From NCBI GenBank assembly GCA_016180855.1, contig JACPAL010000009.1, forward strand, positions 62,001-126,000: a DNA stretch of 64,000 nucleotides, given 5' to 3'. Position 1 is the first letter of the stretch. Each line of letters opens with the position of its first letter. The notes beneath the pieces are model-generated. The model did not search any database, was not told the origin of the DNA, and saw nothing but the letters and a program-made list of their open reading frames with translations. A program made the translations under genes and the position numbers. The stretch comes from Deltaproteobacteria bacterium. GTDB lineage: Bacteria > UBA10199 > JACPAL01. Positions 26,406-34,875 of this stretch are shown one piece after another.

Positions 26406-26450
26406 AAGGCCCCCTTGGTGATTTGGGGTGCACCAGGGAGGCCTTTTTTA
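26406..26450. terminator. Bidirectional terminator-like hairpin
   Basis: AAGGCCCCCTTGGTG (26406-26420) faces CACCAGGGAGGCC (26431-26443) with one bulge, followed on the plus strand by TTTTTT. On the minus strand it follows the gene ending at 26470 but has a poorer U-run. Confidence 0.7.
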
Positions 26451-26469
26451 AGTCCACTCGCTGCTTTTT

Positions 26470-26847
26470 TCAAGGAGAGGAACGAGGGACCTTTGATTTC
26501 TCGTAGATGATCTTGTCGAGTGTCTTCCCGTACGCCTCCGCAAGGCGTTTGGTTCGCGCCTCCCCCTGCAGGATGAGGCGTGTCTTCTCGAGCATCTGCA
26601 TCTGCCAATTTTCCAATTCCATGTAGCGGACGTTGTGTCCTTTAAAAAAGATCTCGGATCGCGCGTGATCGTAATGAATAGAGCCGACCTCCTTGCCATA
26701 GGCAAAGGTATAAGTGACACGATCTCCGAACGTAACGAGCTGCGTCTGTTTTATAGGAGAGGGGGCATGGAATTTTTCCCCCCCGGTCTCTACCGCACCT
26801 TCCTCTTTTTCAACCTCTTGCTTCCCCTTTAAATCCTCTTCATTCAT
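26470..26847 (-). CDS. Hypothetical protein, unknown
   Basis: Unrecognised 125-residue soluble protein. The first 35 residues are Glu/Lys-rich and probably disordered. The middle (about 36-75) is beta-rich with FGDRVTYTFAYGKEVGSIHYDHARSEIFF, and the C-terminal part is helical (MQMLEKTRLILQGEA...). ATG 26847 is chosen because GGGGGGTAAG precedes it; a longer form would start at 26892. No neighbour suggests a role. A terminator-like hairpin follows. Confidence 0.65.
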   Translation of the reverse strand: MNEEDLKGKQEVEKEEGAVETGGEKFHAPSPIKQTQLVTFGDRVTYTFAYGKEVGSIHYDHARSEIFFKGHNVRYMELENWQMQMLEKTRLILQGEARTKRLAEAYGKTLDKIIYEKSKVPRSSP

Positions 26848-27017
26848 CTTACCCCCCAGACTCTTTATGCCAACGACAGAACGATTATGCATTCAGCATG
26901 CCAAGAGGTGCAACTTTTTTATATTTACAACCAGTTGAAATTAAATGATTAACATGAGGCTTGCCTCCCGTGGAATATTATCAAACTGATAAATTTCTCA
27001 TTTTGAGAGGGATCAAA

Positions 27018-27329
27018 ATGATAACCGCGTCCAGAAAAAAAAGGGTACTCGTGAGACGTATAGAGAAAAGTCAGTCAACCTCCTTTCAGAAAAAGGTTTG
27101 GAAGGCATTGCTTGAGATCCCAAGGGGTCAGGTGAGGAGTTACTCCTGGCTTGCTCGAAAGATTGGTCATCCGAGCGCCTGTCGAGCCGTCGGCAATGCC
27201 CTGGGGAAGAACCCTTTTGCCCCGGAGGTTCCCTGTCATCGGGTTGTTTCGTCCCACGGAATTGGGGGGTACACAGGGGGTGTTTTGCGGAAAAGGTGGC
27301 TACTAAAGAAAGAGGGGGTGAGAATTTAG
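27018..27329 (+). CDS. Methylated-DNA--protein-cysteine methyltransferase (short form)
   Basis: 103-residue O6-alkylguanine alkyltransferase consisting only of the DNA-binding/catalytic domain. Visible are F-Q-K-K-V-W-K-A-L (about 23-31), the helix-turn-helix with the Arg finger R56 (ACRAVGNAL), and the methyl-accepting Cys73 in PCHRV, then GGYTGG. Because Cys is present it should be an active suicide repair enzyme rather than an alkyltransferase-like protein (which has PWHRV). ATG 27018 has AGAGGGA upstream; a TTG at 26961 is possible. The stop overlaps the convergent desulfurase gene by 4 bases. Confidence 0.9.
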   Translation: MITASRKKRVLVRRIEKSQSTSFQKKVWKALLEIPRGQVRSYSWLARKIGHPSACRAVGNALGKNPFAPEVPCHRVVSSHGIGGYTGGVLRKRWLLKKEGVRI

Positions 27330-28483
27330 CTCTTAAGCTGGTGAATAACGTCAGTCATTCTCTCGATTGTGTAGTTGATCTCTTCTTCGGTCGAAAATCG
27401 TCCTAATCCAAAACGAATCGAAGATCGGGCCCTCTCCTCCCCAACCCCCAAGGAGCGAATCACATAAGAAGGTTCGAGGGAGCCGGAAGAGCAGGCGGAG
27501 CCAGATGAGACCGCTATGTCGTGCAGTTTTGCCATAATGGTATCAGAGCGAACTCCTGAAAAACTGACATTGAGGTTTCCCGGCAGGCGGTTGATCGAAT
27601 CACCGTTGATCGGTATCTCTCCCAGTCTTTCACAGAAACCTTGATACAGGCGATTCCTCAATTGTTTGAGCCGGGGTGCCTCCTGTTCCATGATATTTTG
27701 GGCGATTTCGAATGCCTTTCCCATGCCGACGATGTTTGGGACCGCCAGGGTACCTGCTCTTAGGCCCGATTCCTGACTCCCTCCGTGGATCAACGGGAGC
27801 AGTTCAACGGTTGGGGATCGTTTGCGTACGTAAAGCGCCCCGATCCCTTTGGGTCCATAAAGCTTATGGGCTGACATGGAGAGGAGATCGATCTTCATTC
27901 CTTGGACATCGAGTGGAATTTTACCACAGGCCTGGGCCCCATCGACATGAAACAGGACCTTATGGTTATGGGCAATGGTGCCAATCTCCTTGAGTGGATA
28001 GAGTACTCCAATCTCATTATGGGCCGCGAGCAGTGAGATGAGGATCGTCTTGCCGGTCATTGATCTTTCAAGCTGATCGAGGTCAATCTGTCCATCCGAG
28101 TTGACGGGAAGGTAGGTGACCCTGTATCCATTCTTTTCGAGGTATTCCATAACCCCCAGTGTTGCTCGATGCTCTGTGACACAGGTGATGAGATGATTGC
28201 CCCTCTCCTTATGAGTGACTGCTATCCCTTTGAGGGCCATGTTGATTGATTCAGTTGTCCCGCTCGTCCAAATAATCTCTTTTGGATCGGCGGCGTTAAT
28301 TAACTTGGCTACCTGTTCTCGGGCCCGTTTCACGGCCTCTTCTGCCCTCCAGCCAAAGGAATGACTGCTCGAGGCCGGATTGCCAAAATTGTCAGAGAAA
28401 TAGGGCCTCATTGTTTCAAAAACAGCCGGATCAACCGGTGTCGTGGCGTGGTAATCGAGGTAGATAGGAAACGTTGGTGTCAT
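27326..28483 (-). CDS. Cysteine desulfurase, class I (IscS/NifS-like)
   Basis: 385-residue PLP enzyme that takes sulfur from cysteine. It has His104 in TEHRA, the PLP lysine K207 in SAHKLYGPKG, and the sulfur-carrying C331 on a long flexible loop (SSGSACSSGSLEPS) typical of class I enzymes. A separate class II enzyme (SufS) is in the suf operon at 31585, so this one probably supplies sulfur for other uses such as tRNA thiolation. No mnmA or iscU is adjacent. The gene is convergent with the alkyltransferase gene. Confidence 0.93.
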   Translation of the reverse strand: MTPTFPIYLDYHATTPVDPAVFETMRPYFSDNFGNPASSSHSFGWRAEEAVKRAREQVAKLINAADPKEIIWTSGTTESINMALKGIAVTHKERGNHLITCVTEHRATLGVMEYLEKNGYRVTYLPVNSDGQIDLDQLERSMTGKTILISLLAAHNEIGVLYPLKEIGTIAHNHKVLFHVDGAQACGKIPLDVQGMKIDLLSMSAHKLYGPKGIGALYVRKRSPTVELLPLIHGGSQESGLRAGTLAVPNIVGMGKAFEIAQNIMEQEAPRLKQLRNRLYQGFCERLGEIPINGDSINRLPGNLNVSFSGVRSDTIMAKLHDIAVSSGSACSSGSLEPSYVIRSLGVGEERARSSIRFGLGRFSTEEEINYTIERMTDVIHQLKS

Positions 28484-28553
28484 TGATTGTCGAGTTCCAT
28501 TACATCAATTTTTGATTGGAAACCGATTTTTTTATCTCTTAGGGAGATCTTTA

Positions 28554-28586
28554 ACCCGTCGGATTCTTGACGGCAAACGGGTTTTT
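28554..28586 (+). terminator. Terminator-like hairpin in the gap before the large lipoprotein gene
   Basis: ACCCGT (28554-28559), inner CGTC/GACG pairing, ACGGGT (28577-28582), then five T. No plus-strand gene lies directly upstream, so it may belong to a leader or be a structural element. The rest of the 28484-28698 gap shows only AT-rich promoter-like bases (GGTATATAAC near 28637). Confidence 0.4.
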
Positions 28587-28698
28587 ATCAACCCATTTTA
28601 GGGCCTGGATTAACTAAAAACCTAAAGATATTAATGTGGTATATAACAGATCTATTTGGTACAATTTTTGCTGGTTTAGAGGGTGGGGTGTATACATT

Positions 28699-30474
28699 AT
28701 GAATCGACTAACAGGAGTCATTGCGGTTGGTCTCCTTCTCCTTGGCCAGATATGGGGATGTTCGACGGGGGTCAAGGAATCGGAGGAGGCGACGGAGACC
28801 GGTACGGGAACGGGCTCAACCACGGGAACAGGTGCCGAGGTAGGGACCGGTTCAACGCTGGTTGTTAATGACCTCTCTGTCCTGCCGAGCCTCAGTGCGG
28901 TTTCAAGCAGCAGCGATGTGACCGCCAGCCTGTCGGCCCTCAAGGCCAAAAACGCAGAGGTAGGGAGGAACTCAAGTGCCGGCTGTATGGCGGTAAATTT
29001 CTTCAAGCCGCAGATCCTCGACCGGATGAAACAGGCGGATATGTTTCGATCCTATTTGGAGACGACCCAGGATACGGTTAACTCCGACAGCAATTCAGAG
29101 AATGACCTCGATGTCCCGACGGATCAGTATGGTTATTATCAGGTTCGATTGGGGGCGAGCGAATACATTCGTGTGAGACTTGGTAATTTTGTCTCCGGGT
29201 CGTCGACGAGCTTCAAGATGGATGTTTGTAATTCAAGCAATGGGACGACCTATTCTCGTGGAACGGAGTTTAGTGTTACCGGTGATGCCTCAAACTACCT
29301 CTGGAGTGGTTATGTGAGGGATCGGTTCACTTTTAGTGAGACCAACAAAGGGTTTGATGCAACGATCTTCTCCATACGGATGAAGGACCAGAATTCAATG
29401 CAGGAGGAATTTTCGTTTGCCAATCTCTGTACCACCGCCTCTTGTCAACCGGCGATCGATATCACGAGCTATTTTGGCGATGTCCCGACGACCTCCGATG
29501 TTGAAAGTAGTACCACCTATTACAGCGTTTTTCGTCTTGGTTTTAACTATAATGCCGCTACAAATCGCAACGTCACGATCGGTACTTTTTTAAACCCCAG
29601 TACCGAGGTTAATGGACTCCTCTGTGCTGAATTTGATGACACAGAGGGGGCCGGTCTTATGAAGTATACCGTCATGGGTGATATTATTTTTAACGAAACG
29701 GAGGGTTTTTCGCTTGCTAATCTCTCCAGCCCCAAGGTTGTCTCGACAGATGGGATCGATTTTTATGGTGACTTTGCCTGCAACAGTTTACCCGATGCGG
29801 TGACGGTTGCGAGTGTGAACGAGAATACCGCCTTTGACTCGAGTTGGGATTGTGAGGCCCCGTCGGGAACCGCCTTTACAGAGATCGATGGGAGTCAGAT
29901 AAGTTATGCCGAGGCGGAGGGGATTGTTGAAGATGTCAAATCGGAGGCGAGTAGCGATTCAGGCACCTGTATGACGGAAGAAGGCGTGGGAGGAGATGAA
30001 CGGTCTGAGAATTGTATCCTGCCGACCTCCTTTACAAAGACGATGACAGGCTACTCGACGACCTGCCCGGAGTCGCCGACAGGACCGTGGGGTGCTCCTC
30101 AGCTTTCCAGCAGTGTTCATACAATTACCAACTCTTCTGATTCTCAGGTTGTGACGAGTACCCGAGTAGATGGCGTGCCAGGACAGTCGATAACCTTTAC
30201 ACGGAGTGGCAACAGCCTGACGTTCCCGCATGATGCAGGACAGATGACCGTCAATGCGTGTACCCTGAGCTCCTCAAGCTACCTATATATCGAATTTTCC
30301 TGCCCGTCGGACGGAACGGCGGCGACCTCCTGTTCCGTGAGGGAGAATTACACCACACGGACGGCGGTCTCCGGTGCGAGTTGCAGTACCAACACCGGGG
30401 CAGCGACCCCTGTTATTGGGACAGGGGCTAGTAGTTGTCGAGAAACGTATACAACGAGCTGTACAGTCAACTAA
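28699..30474 (+). CDS. Large Ser/Thr-rich lipoprotein, unknown
   Basis: 591-residue predicted lipoprotein: MNRLTGVIAVGLLLLGQIWGC with the acylated Cys at 21. A Thr/Gly-rich linker follows (TETGTGTGSTTGTG, about 31-50), then a long beta-rich domain. Many Cys are evenly spaced, mainly in the second half (VCNSSN, FDDTE...CN, SSCRETYTTSC), suggesting disulfides and export. No known domain could be named. The last 100 residues are highly Ser/Thr-rich. ATG 28699 gives a clean signal peptide; an upstream start at 28636 would spoil it. The stop overlaps the convergent grxD gene by 4 bases. A surface or adhesion role is a guess. Confidence 0.8.
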   Translation: MNRLTGVIAVGLLLLGQIWGCSTGVKESEEATETGTGTGSTTGTGAEVGTGSTLVVNDLSVLPSLSAVSSSSDVTASLSALKAKNAEVGRNSSAGCMAVNFFKPQILDRMKQADMFRSYLETTQDTVNSDSNSENDLDVPTDQYGYYQVRLGASEYIRVRLGNFVSGSSTSFKMDVCNSSNGTTYSRGTEFSVTGDASNYLWSGYVRDRFTFSETNKGFDATIFSIRMKDQNSMQEEFSFANLCTTASCQPAIDITSYFGDVPTTSDVESSTTYYSVFRLGFNYNAATNRNVTIGTFLNPSTEVNGLLCAEFDDTEGAGLMKYTVMGDIIFNETEGFSLANLSSPKVVSTDGIDFYGDFACNSLPDAVTVASVNENTAFDSSWDCEAPSGTAFTEIDGSQISYAEAEGIVEDVKSEASSDSGTCMTEEGVGGDERSENCILPTSFTKTMTGYSTTCPESPTGPWGAPQLSSSVHTITNSSDSQVVTSTRVDGVPGQSITFTRSGNSLTFPHDAGQMTVNACTLSSSSYLYIEFSCPSDGTAATSCSVRENYTTRTAVSGASCSTNTGAATPVIGTGASSCRETYTTSCTVN

Positions 30475-30776
30475 CTCGCCAGTTTTTGTAATTCCCCGCG
30501 TTGGTGAAGTTCCGTTATAATATCGCAGCCACCGACGAACTCCCCATTGATAAAGATTTGAGGAACCGTGGGCCACTCGGTGTATTGTTCCAGCGCATCC
30601 CAGAGGGGTTCATCCGAGAGGACATCAACGGAGTAAAGTGGTTGCCCTAGCGTCTTTAAAACCTGGACCGCCTGATTCGAAAAGCCGCAACGTGGGGCCT
30701 CTGGTGTCCCTTTCATAAAGATGACGACCTTGTTGGACTTTACGATCTGTTCGATCTTGTTTTTTAGGTCTTCCAT
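30471..30776 (-). CDS. grxD: Monothiol glutaredoxin, CGFS type
   Basis: 101-residue Grx4-family glutaredoxin. The active-site CGFS is at 30-33, with WPTVPQIFINGEFVGGCDI later in the fold binding glutathione. CGFS glutaredoxins carry and hand over [2Fe-2S] clusters together with glutathione. It is the last gene of the suf operon, 22 bases after the DUF59 gene, which supports a role in cluster transfer. Confidence 0.95.
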   Translation of the reverse strand: MEDLKNKIEQIVKSNKVVIFMKGTPEAPRCGFSNQAVQVLKTLGQPLYSVDVLSDEPLWDALEQYTEWPTVPQIFINGEFVGGCDIITELHQRGELQKLAS

Positions 30777-30798
30777 AGGATGATTCTCTCCTTTTTTG

Positions 30799-31140
30799 TT
30801 ACATAATTCCCAATTGTAGTTTCGCTGCCTCAGTCATCATTTCCGGTTTCCACGGTGGTTCCCAGACGACATCGACCTTAGAGGATGTGACTCCAGGCAC
30901 CCTTTTGATCTTCTCCTGAACCTCTGGTGGTAGGGAGGTTGCGACCGGACAGGCGGGGGAGGTCAGTGTCATATTGACATGGACATCACCCTCTCCCTCG
31001 ACCTCTACGCTGTAGATCAGGCCGAGTTCGTAAATATTCACGGGAATCTCGGGATCGTAACAGCTCTTTAAGACATCAATCACCTTCTCCTTGAGCCCTC
31101 CTCCTGAGGCTTCCTGCTTTTCTCCTGATTCATTTGTCAT
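30799..31140 (-). CDS. DUF59/MIP18-family iron-sulfur assembly protein (SufT-like)
   Basis: 113-residue protein with the DUF59 pattern Y-D-P-E-I-P-V-N-I-Y-E-L-G-L-I-Y (about 27-42) and the TLTSPACPVA cysteine (about 67-76). The family matures Fe-S proteins. Position in the suf operon between sufU and grxD fits a SufT-type carrier. ATG 31140 is chosen because AAGGA sits 7 bases upstream; GTG 31146 is possible. The start overlaps the end of sufU. Confidence 0.9.
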   Translation of the reverse strand: MTNESGEKQEASGGGLKEKVIDVLKSCYDPEIPVNIYELGLIYSVEVEGEGDVHVNMTLTSPACPVATSLPPEVQEKIKRVPGVTSSKVDVVWEPPWKPEMMTEAAKLQLGIM

Positions 31141-31588
31141 CTTCACTTCCTTCTGTGGAGATTGTTGCGTTCTTCCCTTCCAGGATTGCCGAAAGGGTGT
31201 GCCAGGCGAGTGTGGCGCACTTTACGCGTGTCGGAAAATCACGAACCCCTGCAAAGATGGAAAGCTTGCCGAGCCCTTCTCCGGCCTCCTCGCCAAGAAC
31301 CATTTTGTGAAAGCGGTTAAAGATCTCTGTCGCCTCTTTTTTTGTCTTTCCCCTTAATGCCGCTGTCATGAGCGAGCTCGAGGCCTTTGAGATGGCGCAA
31401 CCGGAACCGATGAAACTTAGCTCCTTGATCCGATTCCCTTCCATCTTCACAAAGAGTGTGAGACGGTCTCCACATAACGGATTGAATCCCTCAAGTGTTC
31501 GATCGGCCCCCTCCATTTTTTGGAAATTACGCGGGTTTCGGTTATGGTCGAGGATCATTTCCTGATACAGATCTGTCAGTTCACTCAT
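31130..31588 (-). CDS. sufU: SufU iron-sulfur scaffold / sulfur acceptor
   Basis: 152-residue IscU-fold protein. Zinc or cluster ligands are C39 and D41 (NPLCGD), C64 (GSGCAIS) and C124 (RVKCATLAW). The roughly 20-residue insertion before the last Cys is the mark of SufU rather than IscU. SufU accepts sulfur from SufS, and the start overlaps the sufS stop by 4 bases, so the pair is co-produced. The Asp next to C39 stabilises bound metal. Confidence 0.94.
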   Translation of the reverse strand: MSELTDLYQEMILDHNRNPRNFQKMEGADRTLEGFNPLCGDRLTLFVKMEGNRIKELSFIGSGCAISKASSSLMTAALRGKTKKEATEIFNRFHKMVLGEEAGEGLGKLSIFAGVRDFPTRVKCATLAWHTLSAILEGKNATISTEGSEDDK

Positions 31589-32805
31589 GGGCGAAAAATC
31601 TCCTTCACTTTTTTGAGGCCCTCAAGGAGCCGATCGACCTCCTCACGCCGGTTGTACAGACCAAAAGAGACCCTTGCCGTGGCGGGGACTCCGAGACGCT
31701 CCATGAGTGGCATGGCGCAGTGGTGACCGGTCCGGATCGCAATCCCCTCACGGTCCAGGATTGTTCCAATATCATGCGGATGGATACCCTCCATCACGAA
31801 GGAGAGTACGCAGGCCTTTTTCTTTGCGGTTCCGATTAGCCTGATTCCCTCCAGCGAGGAGAGCGCCTCGGTGGCATATTGCAACAATTCACTCTCATGT
31901 TTTGCTATTGGGGCGATGCCGATCTCCTCCAGATAATCAATGGCCGTCCCGAGTCCGATGACCCCGGAAATATCAGGGGTCCCCGCCTCAAATTTATACG
32001 GAAGGACGTTGTAGGTTGTTTTTTCGAATGTGACAGCGCTAATCATGTCGCCGCCTCCTTGATAGGGAGGCATCGATTCCAGAAGTTCCGCCTTGCCGTA
32101 GAGGACCCCGATGCCCGTCGGTCCATACATCTTGTGTCCCGAAAAAACATAGAAATCACAGTCCATCTCCCGAACATCCACTTTTGTGTGCGGGACGGCC
32201 TGGGCGCCGTCAACCAAAACGGGAATCTTTCGTTCATGGGCGAGACGAATGATCTCGTGAATCGGGGTGATCGTCCCAAGCGCATTGGAGATATGTGTTA
32301 TGGCGACCAATTTTGTTTTGGGAGTTAAGAGCTTTTGATATTCTTCCATGAGGAGTTCGCCGCAGTCGTTGATCGGAATCACTCGGAGTCGTGCCCCCTT
32401 TTCCTGGCAGAGGATCTGCCAAGGGACAATGTTGGAATGGTGTTCGAGGGTGGAGATGAGGATTTCATCTCCCGCCTGAATCCGGGTGCGGCCGAAGGTA
32501 GAGGCAACGAGGTTGATCCCTTCCGTGGTGCCACGGACAAAGATAATCTCACGTCCCTCCTTGGCGCCGACGAATTTCTGGACCTTGTTTCGCGCCTCTT
32601 CAAAGGCCCGTGTGGCCCGTTCGCTTAAGGTGTGAACACCTCGGTGAATGTTGGCATTATCGGCCTCGTAATAGTGACGGATCGCCTCCAACACCATTTT
32701 CGGTTTTTGGCTTGTGGCGGCACTATCCAGATAGACGAGCGGCTTGCCGTTTATCTTCTGGGTTAAGATCGGAAAGTCGCGCCGAATTTTTTCACCGTCA
32801 AACAT
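31585..32805 (-). CDS. sufS: Cysteine desulfurase SufS (class II)
   Basis: 406-residue PLP enzyme of the SufS/CsdA class. PLP Lys225 is in FSGHKMYGPTG, the catalytic His in EHHSN (about 121), and the sulfur-accepting C363 in RTGHHCAMP on a short loop, which distinguishes class II from the IscS-type gene at 27326. It overlaps sufD upstream by 8 bases and sufU downstream by 4, giving the usual Gram-positive-style order with SufU as sulfur acceptor; no sufE is present. Confidence 0.96.
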   Translation of the reverse strand: MFDGEKIRRDFPILTQKINGKPLVYLDSAATSQKPKMVLEAIRHYYEADNANIHRGVHTLSERATRAFEEARNKVQKFVGAKEGREIIFVRGTTEGINLVASTFGRTRIQAGDEILISTLEHHSNIVPWQILCQEKGARLRVIPINDCGELLMEEYQKLLTPKTKLVAITHISNALGTITPIHEIIRLAHERKIPVLVDGAQAVPHTKVDVREMDCDFYVFSGHKMYGPTGIGVLYGKAELLESMPPYQGGGDMISAVTFEKTTYNVLPYKFEAGTPDISGVIGLGTAIDYLEEIGIAPIAKHESELLQYATEALSSLEGIRLIGTAKKKACVLSFVMEGIHPHDIGTILDREGIAIRTGHHCAMPLMERLGVPATARVSFGLYNRREEVDRLLEGLKKVKEIFRP

Positions 32806-34105
32806 CGGCTTGTTGCTCCAGATGTTCCATCAGGTAATGATTCAGAAACGCCTTCAGGGGGTTGATCTTGATTCGGTCGACGATTTCATTTGCAAAGGCG
32901 GTTGTGAGAAGGCCGCGTGCCAAGGGTTCGCTGATGCCGCGTGACTTAAGATAAAAGACCTGGTTTTCATCAAGGCGGCCGACGGTTGCGCCATGGTTGC
33001 ATTTGACGTCGTCCGCATGGATTTCAAGAAGAGGTCTTGTATTGATTTGTGCGTCATCCGAGAGGAGGAGATTTTTATTGGACTGTTTTGCCCTCGTCTT
33101 TTGGGCGTTGGCCCGTACGACGATCCTGCCGTTGAAGACCGCCTTCGAATTCCCCTTGAGGATCCCCTTGTACAGTTCACCGCTCGTTCCGTGGGGCTCC
33201 GCATGATCGATACAGGTTTGATTGTCAATCTGCTGCTGCTGATCGGCAACATAAAGGCCATCGAGGACGCATTCTGCCCCTTCGCGCGCCAGCAGCGCGT
33301 TGATTTCATTTCTCGTCAGAAGACCGCCGAGCGAAAGAGAATGGGAGACAAAACATCCCCCCCTCTCCTGATAAGACTGGAGCAGTCCGACATGAAACGC
33401 CTCTCGCCCCTCGCGTTGCAGTTTGTAGTGATCGAGAAAGGAGTTTTCACCGGAAAAAACCTCAGTGACGGCATTTGTGAAATAGTGTCCTTTTCCCAGG
33501 TAGGTTTCTACAACGGTTGCATGGGCTCTCTCTTCGAGCACGATGAGATGCCTTGGGTGAGTGACGGTTCGATGATCGCTTTTTTTGGAATAGCAGATGA
33601 TTTGAATCGGCTTTTCAAAATGAACCCCGGGGGAGAGGTGAATAAAGGCCCCCTCTGTGAGAAAGGAGCTGTTCAGTGCGACAAACGGATGTTCCGAGCT
33701 GACATATTGGTTCAGATGTCTCTCAAGGAGGGGACCGTGCGTGGAGAGAGCCGTCGAGAGGGGACTGATCACGAGACCGTTTATTAATTCTTTCAGAGAG
33801 GAGAGCTCAGGCGCAAACTGCCCGTCGACAAAAACGAGACGCGGAGAGCCAAAAGACCAGCAGGTCAGCGGGTCGAGTTTTTCTGGCGTGAGCCCATTGG
33901 GGTGATAGGGAGGTGCGGATTGAAAAGGGGTTAGTGCGATCGGTTCAACATTCGTGAAACGCCACGCCTCCTGATCCGTCGTCGGAAATCCGAGCTCGCC
34001 GAAGCGGCGAAAAGCGGCCTGACGGATCTTCTGGAGCCACAACGGTTGGGGGATCGCCTTGAGGCGACTGAAATCAGAATCGTACTGTTTCAAGGCATCT
34101 CTCAT
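32798..34105 (-). CDS. sufD: SufD, subunit of the SufBC2D complex
   Basis: 435-residue beta-helix protein paralogous to SufB. Recognisable by FVDGQFAPELSSL, the C-terminal C-x-H-G segment (DVKCNHGATVGRLDENQVFYLKSRG, here abbreviated) and the ending ARGLLTTAFANEIVDRI. It partners with SufB and the ATPase SufC in assembling clusters. It overlaps sufC by 4 bases upstream. Confidence 0.94.
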   Translation of the reverse strand: MRDALKQYDSDFSRLKAIPQPLWLQKIRQAAFRRFGELGFPTTDQEAWRFTNVEPIALTPFQSAPPYHPNGLTPEKLDPLTCWSFGSPRLVFVDGQFAPELSSLKELINGLVISPLSTALSTHGPLLERHLNQYVSSEHPFVALNSSFLTEGAFIHLSPGVHFEKPIQIICYSKKSDHRTVTHPRHLIVLEERAHATVVETYLGKGHYFTNAVTEVFSGENSFLDHYKLQREGREAFHVGLLQSYQERGGCFVSHSLSLGGLLTRNEINALLAREGAECVLDGLYVADQQQQIDNQTCIDHAEPHGTSGELYKGILKGNSKAVFNGRIVVRANAQKTRAKQSNKNLLLSDDAQINTRPLLEIHADDVKCNHGATVGRLDENQVFYLKSRGISEPLARGLLTTAFANEIVDRIKINPLKAFLNHYLMEHLEQQADV

Positions 34106-34860
34106 AAAGAGGCGTCTCCCTCCCTTTCAAGCCAGGCGTATCCCTTATGCTCCAATTCGCGGGCGAGCGACTTGTCACCCGACTTGACGATCTTTCCCCC
34201 GGCGAGCACATGTACATAATCGGGAACGATGTAATCCAGAAGACGCTGATAATGAGTGACGAGGATGATCGCCCGTTTCTCATGGCGCAGGGCATTGACG
34301 CCATGGGAAACGATCTTGAGGGCATCAATGTCGAGGCCGGAGTCGGTTTCGTCGAGGATTGCCAGGACCGGGTCGAGGAGTGCCATCTGAAAGATCTCGT
34401 TCTTCTTCTTCTCTCCACCCGAGAATCCCTCGTTGACGGGTCGGTTGAGAAACGCCTCGTCGATCCGGAGGGTTTTCATCTTTTCCCGGGCGAGCGAGAG
34501 AAATTCCATGGCATCCAGTTCCTCTTCGCCTCGATGTTTGCGGATTGCATTGAGGGCTGCCTTCAGAAAATAGGCGTTGCTGATGCCAGGGACCTCAACG
34601 GGGTACTGAAAGGCCAAAAAAATCCCCTCACGGGCCCTTACTTCCGTTGACATTGGCAGCAGATTTTTCCCCTGAAATAGAACAGCCCCTTGGGTGACCT
34701 CATAGATTTCACGTCCCGCGAGAACATTTGCAAGTGTACTCTTCCCCGAGGCGTTTGGGCCCATAATGGCGTGAACCTCTCCTGCCTGCACCTGTAGGTC
34801 GAGCCCCTTGAGAATCTCCTTGTTGTTCACATTCACATGTAAATTTTGGATCTCCAGCAT
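34102..34860 (-). CDS. sufC: SufC ATPase
   Basis: 252-residue ABC-type ATPase working in the cytoplasm, not a transporter. Walker A GPNASGKST (34-42), signature FSGGEKKKNEI (the SufC form of LSGGQ), Walker B ILDETDSGLD. ATP binding dimerises SufC and opens the SufBD interface for cluster assembly. It follows sufB after 15 bases and overlaps sufD. Confidence 0.97.
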   Translation of the reverse strand: MLEIQNLHVNVNNKEILKGLDLQVQAGEVHAIMGPNASGKSTLANVLAGREIYEVTQGAVLFQGKNLLPMSTEVRAREGIFLAFQYPVEVPGISNAYFLKAALNAIRKHRGEEELDAMEFLSLAREKMKTLRIDEAFLNRPVNEGFSGGEKKKNEIFQMALLDPVLAILDETDSGLDIDALKIVSHGVNALRHEKRAIILVTHYQRLLDYIVPDYVHVLAGGKIVKSGDKSLARELEHKGYAWLEREGDASL

Positions 34861-34875
34861 CTGTTTTTTCCTTTC

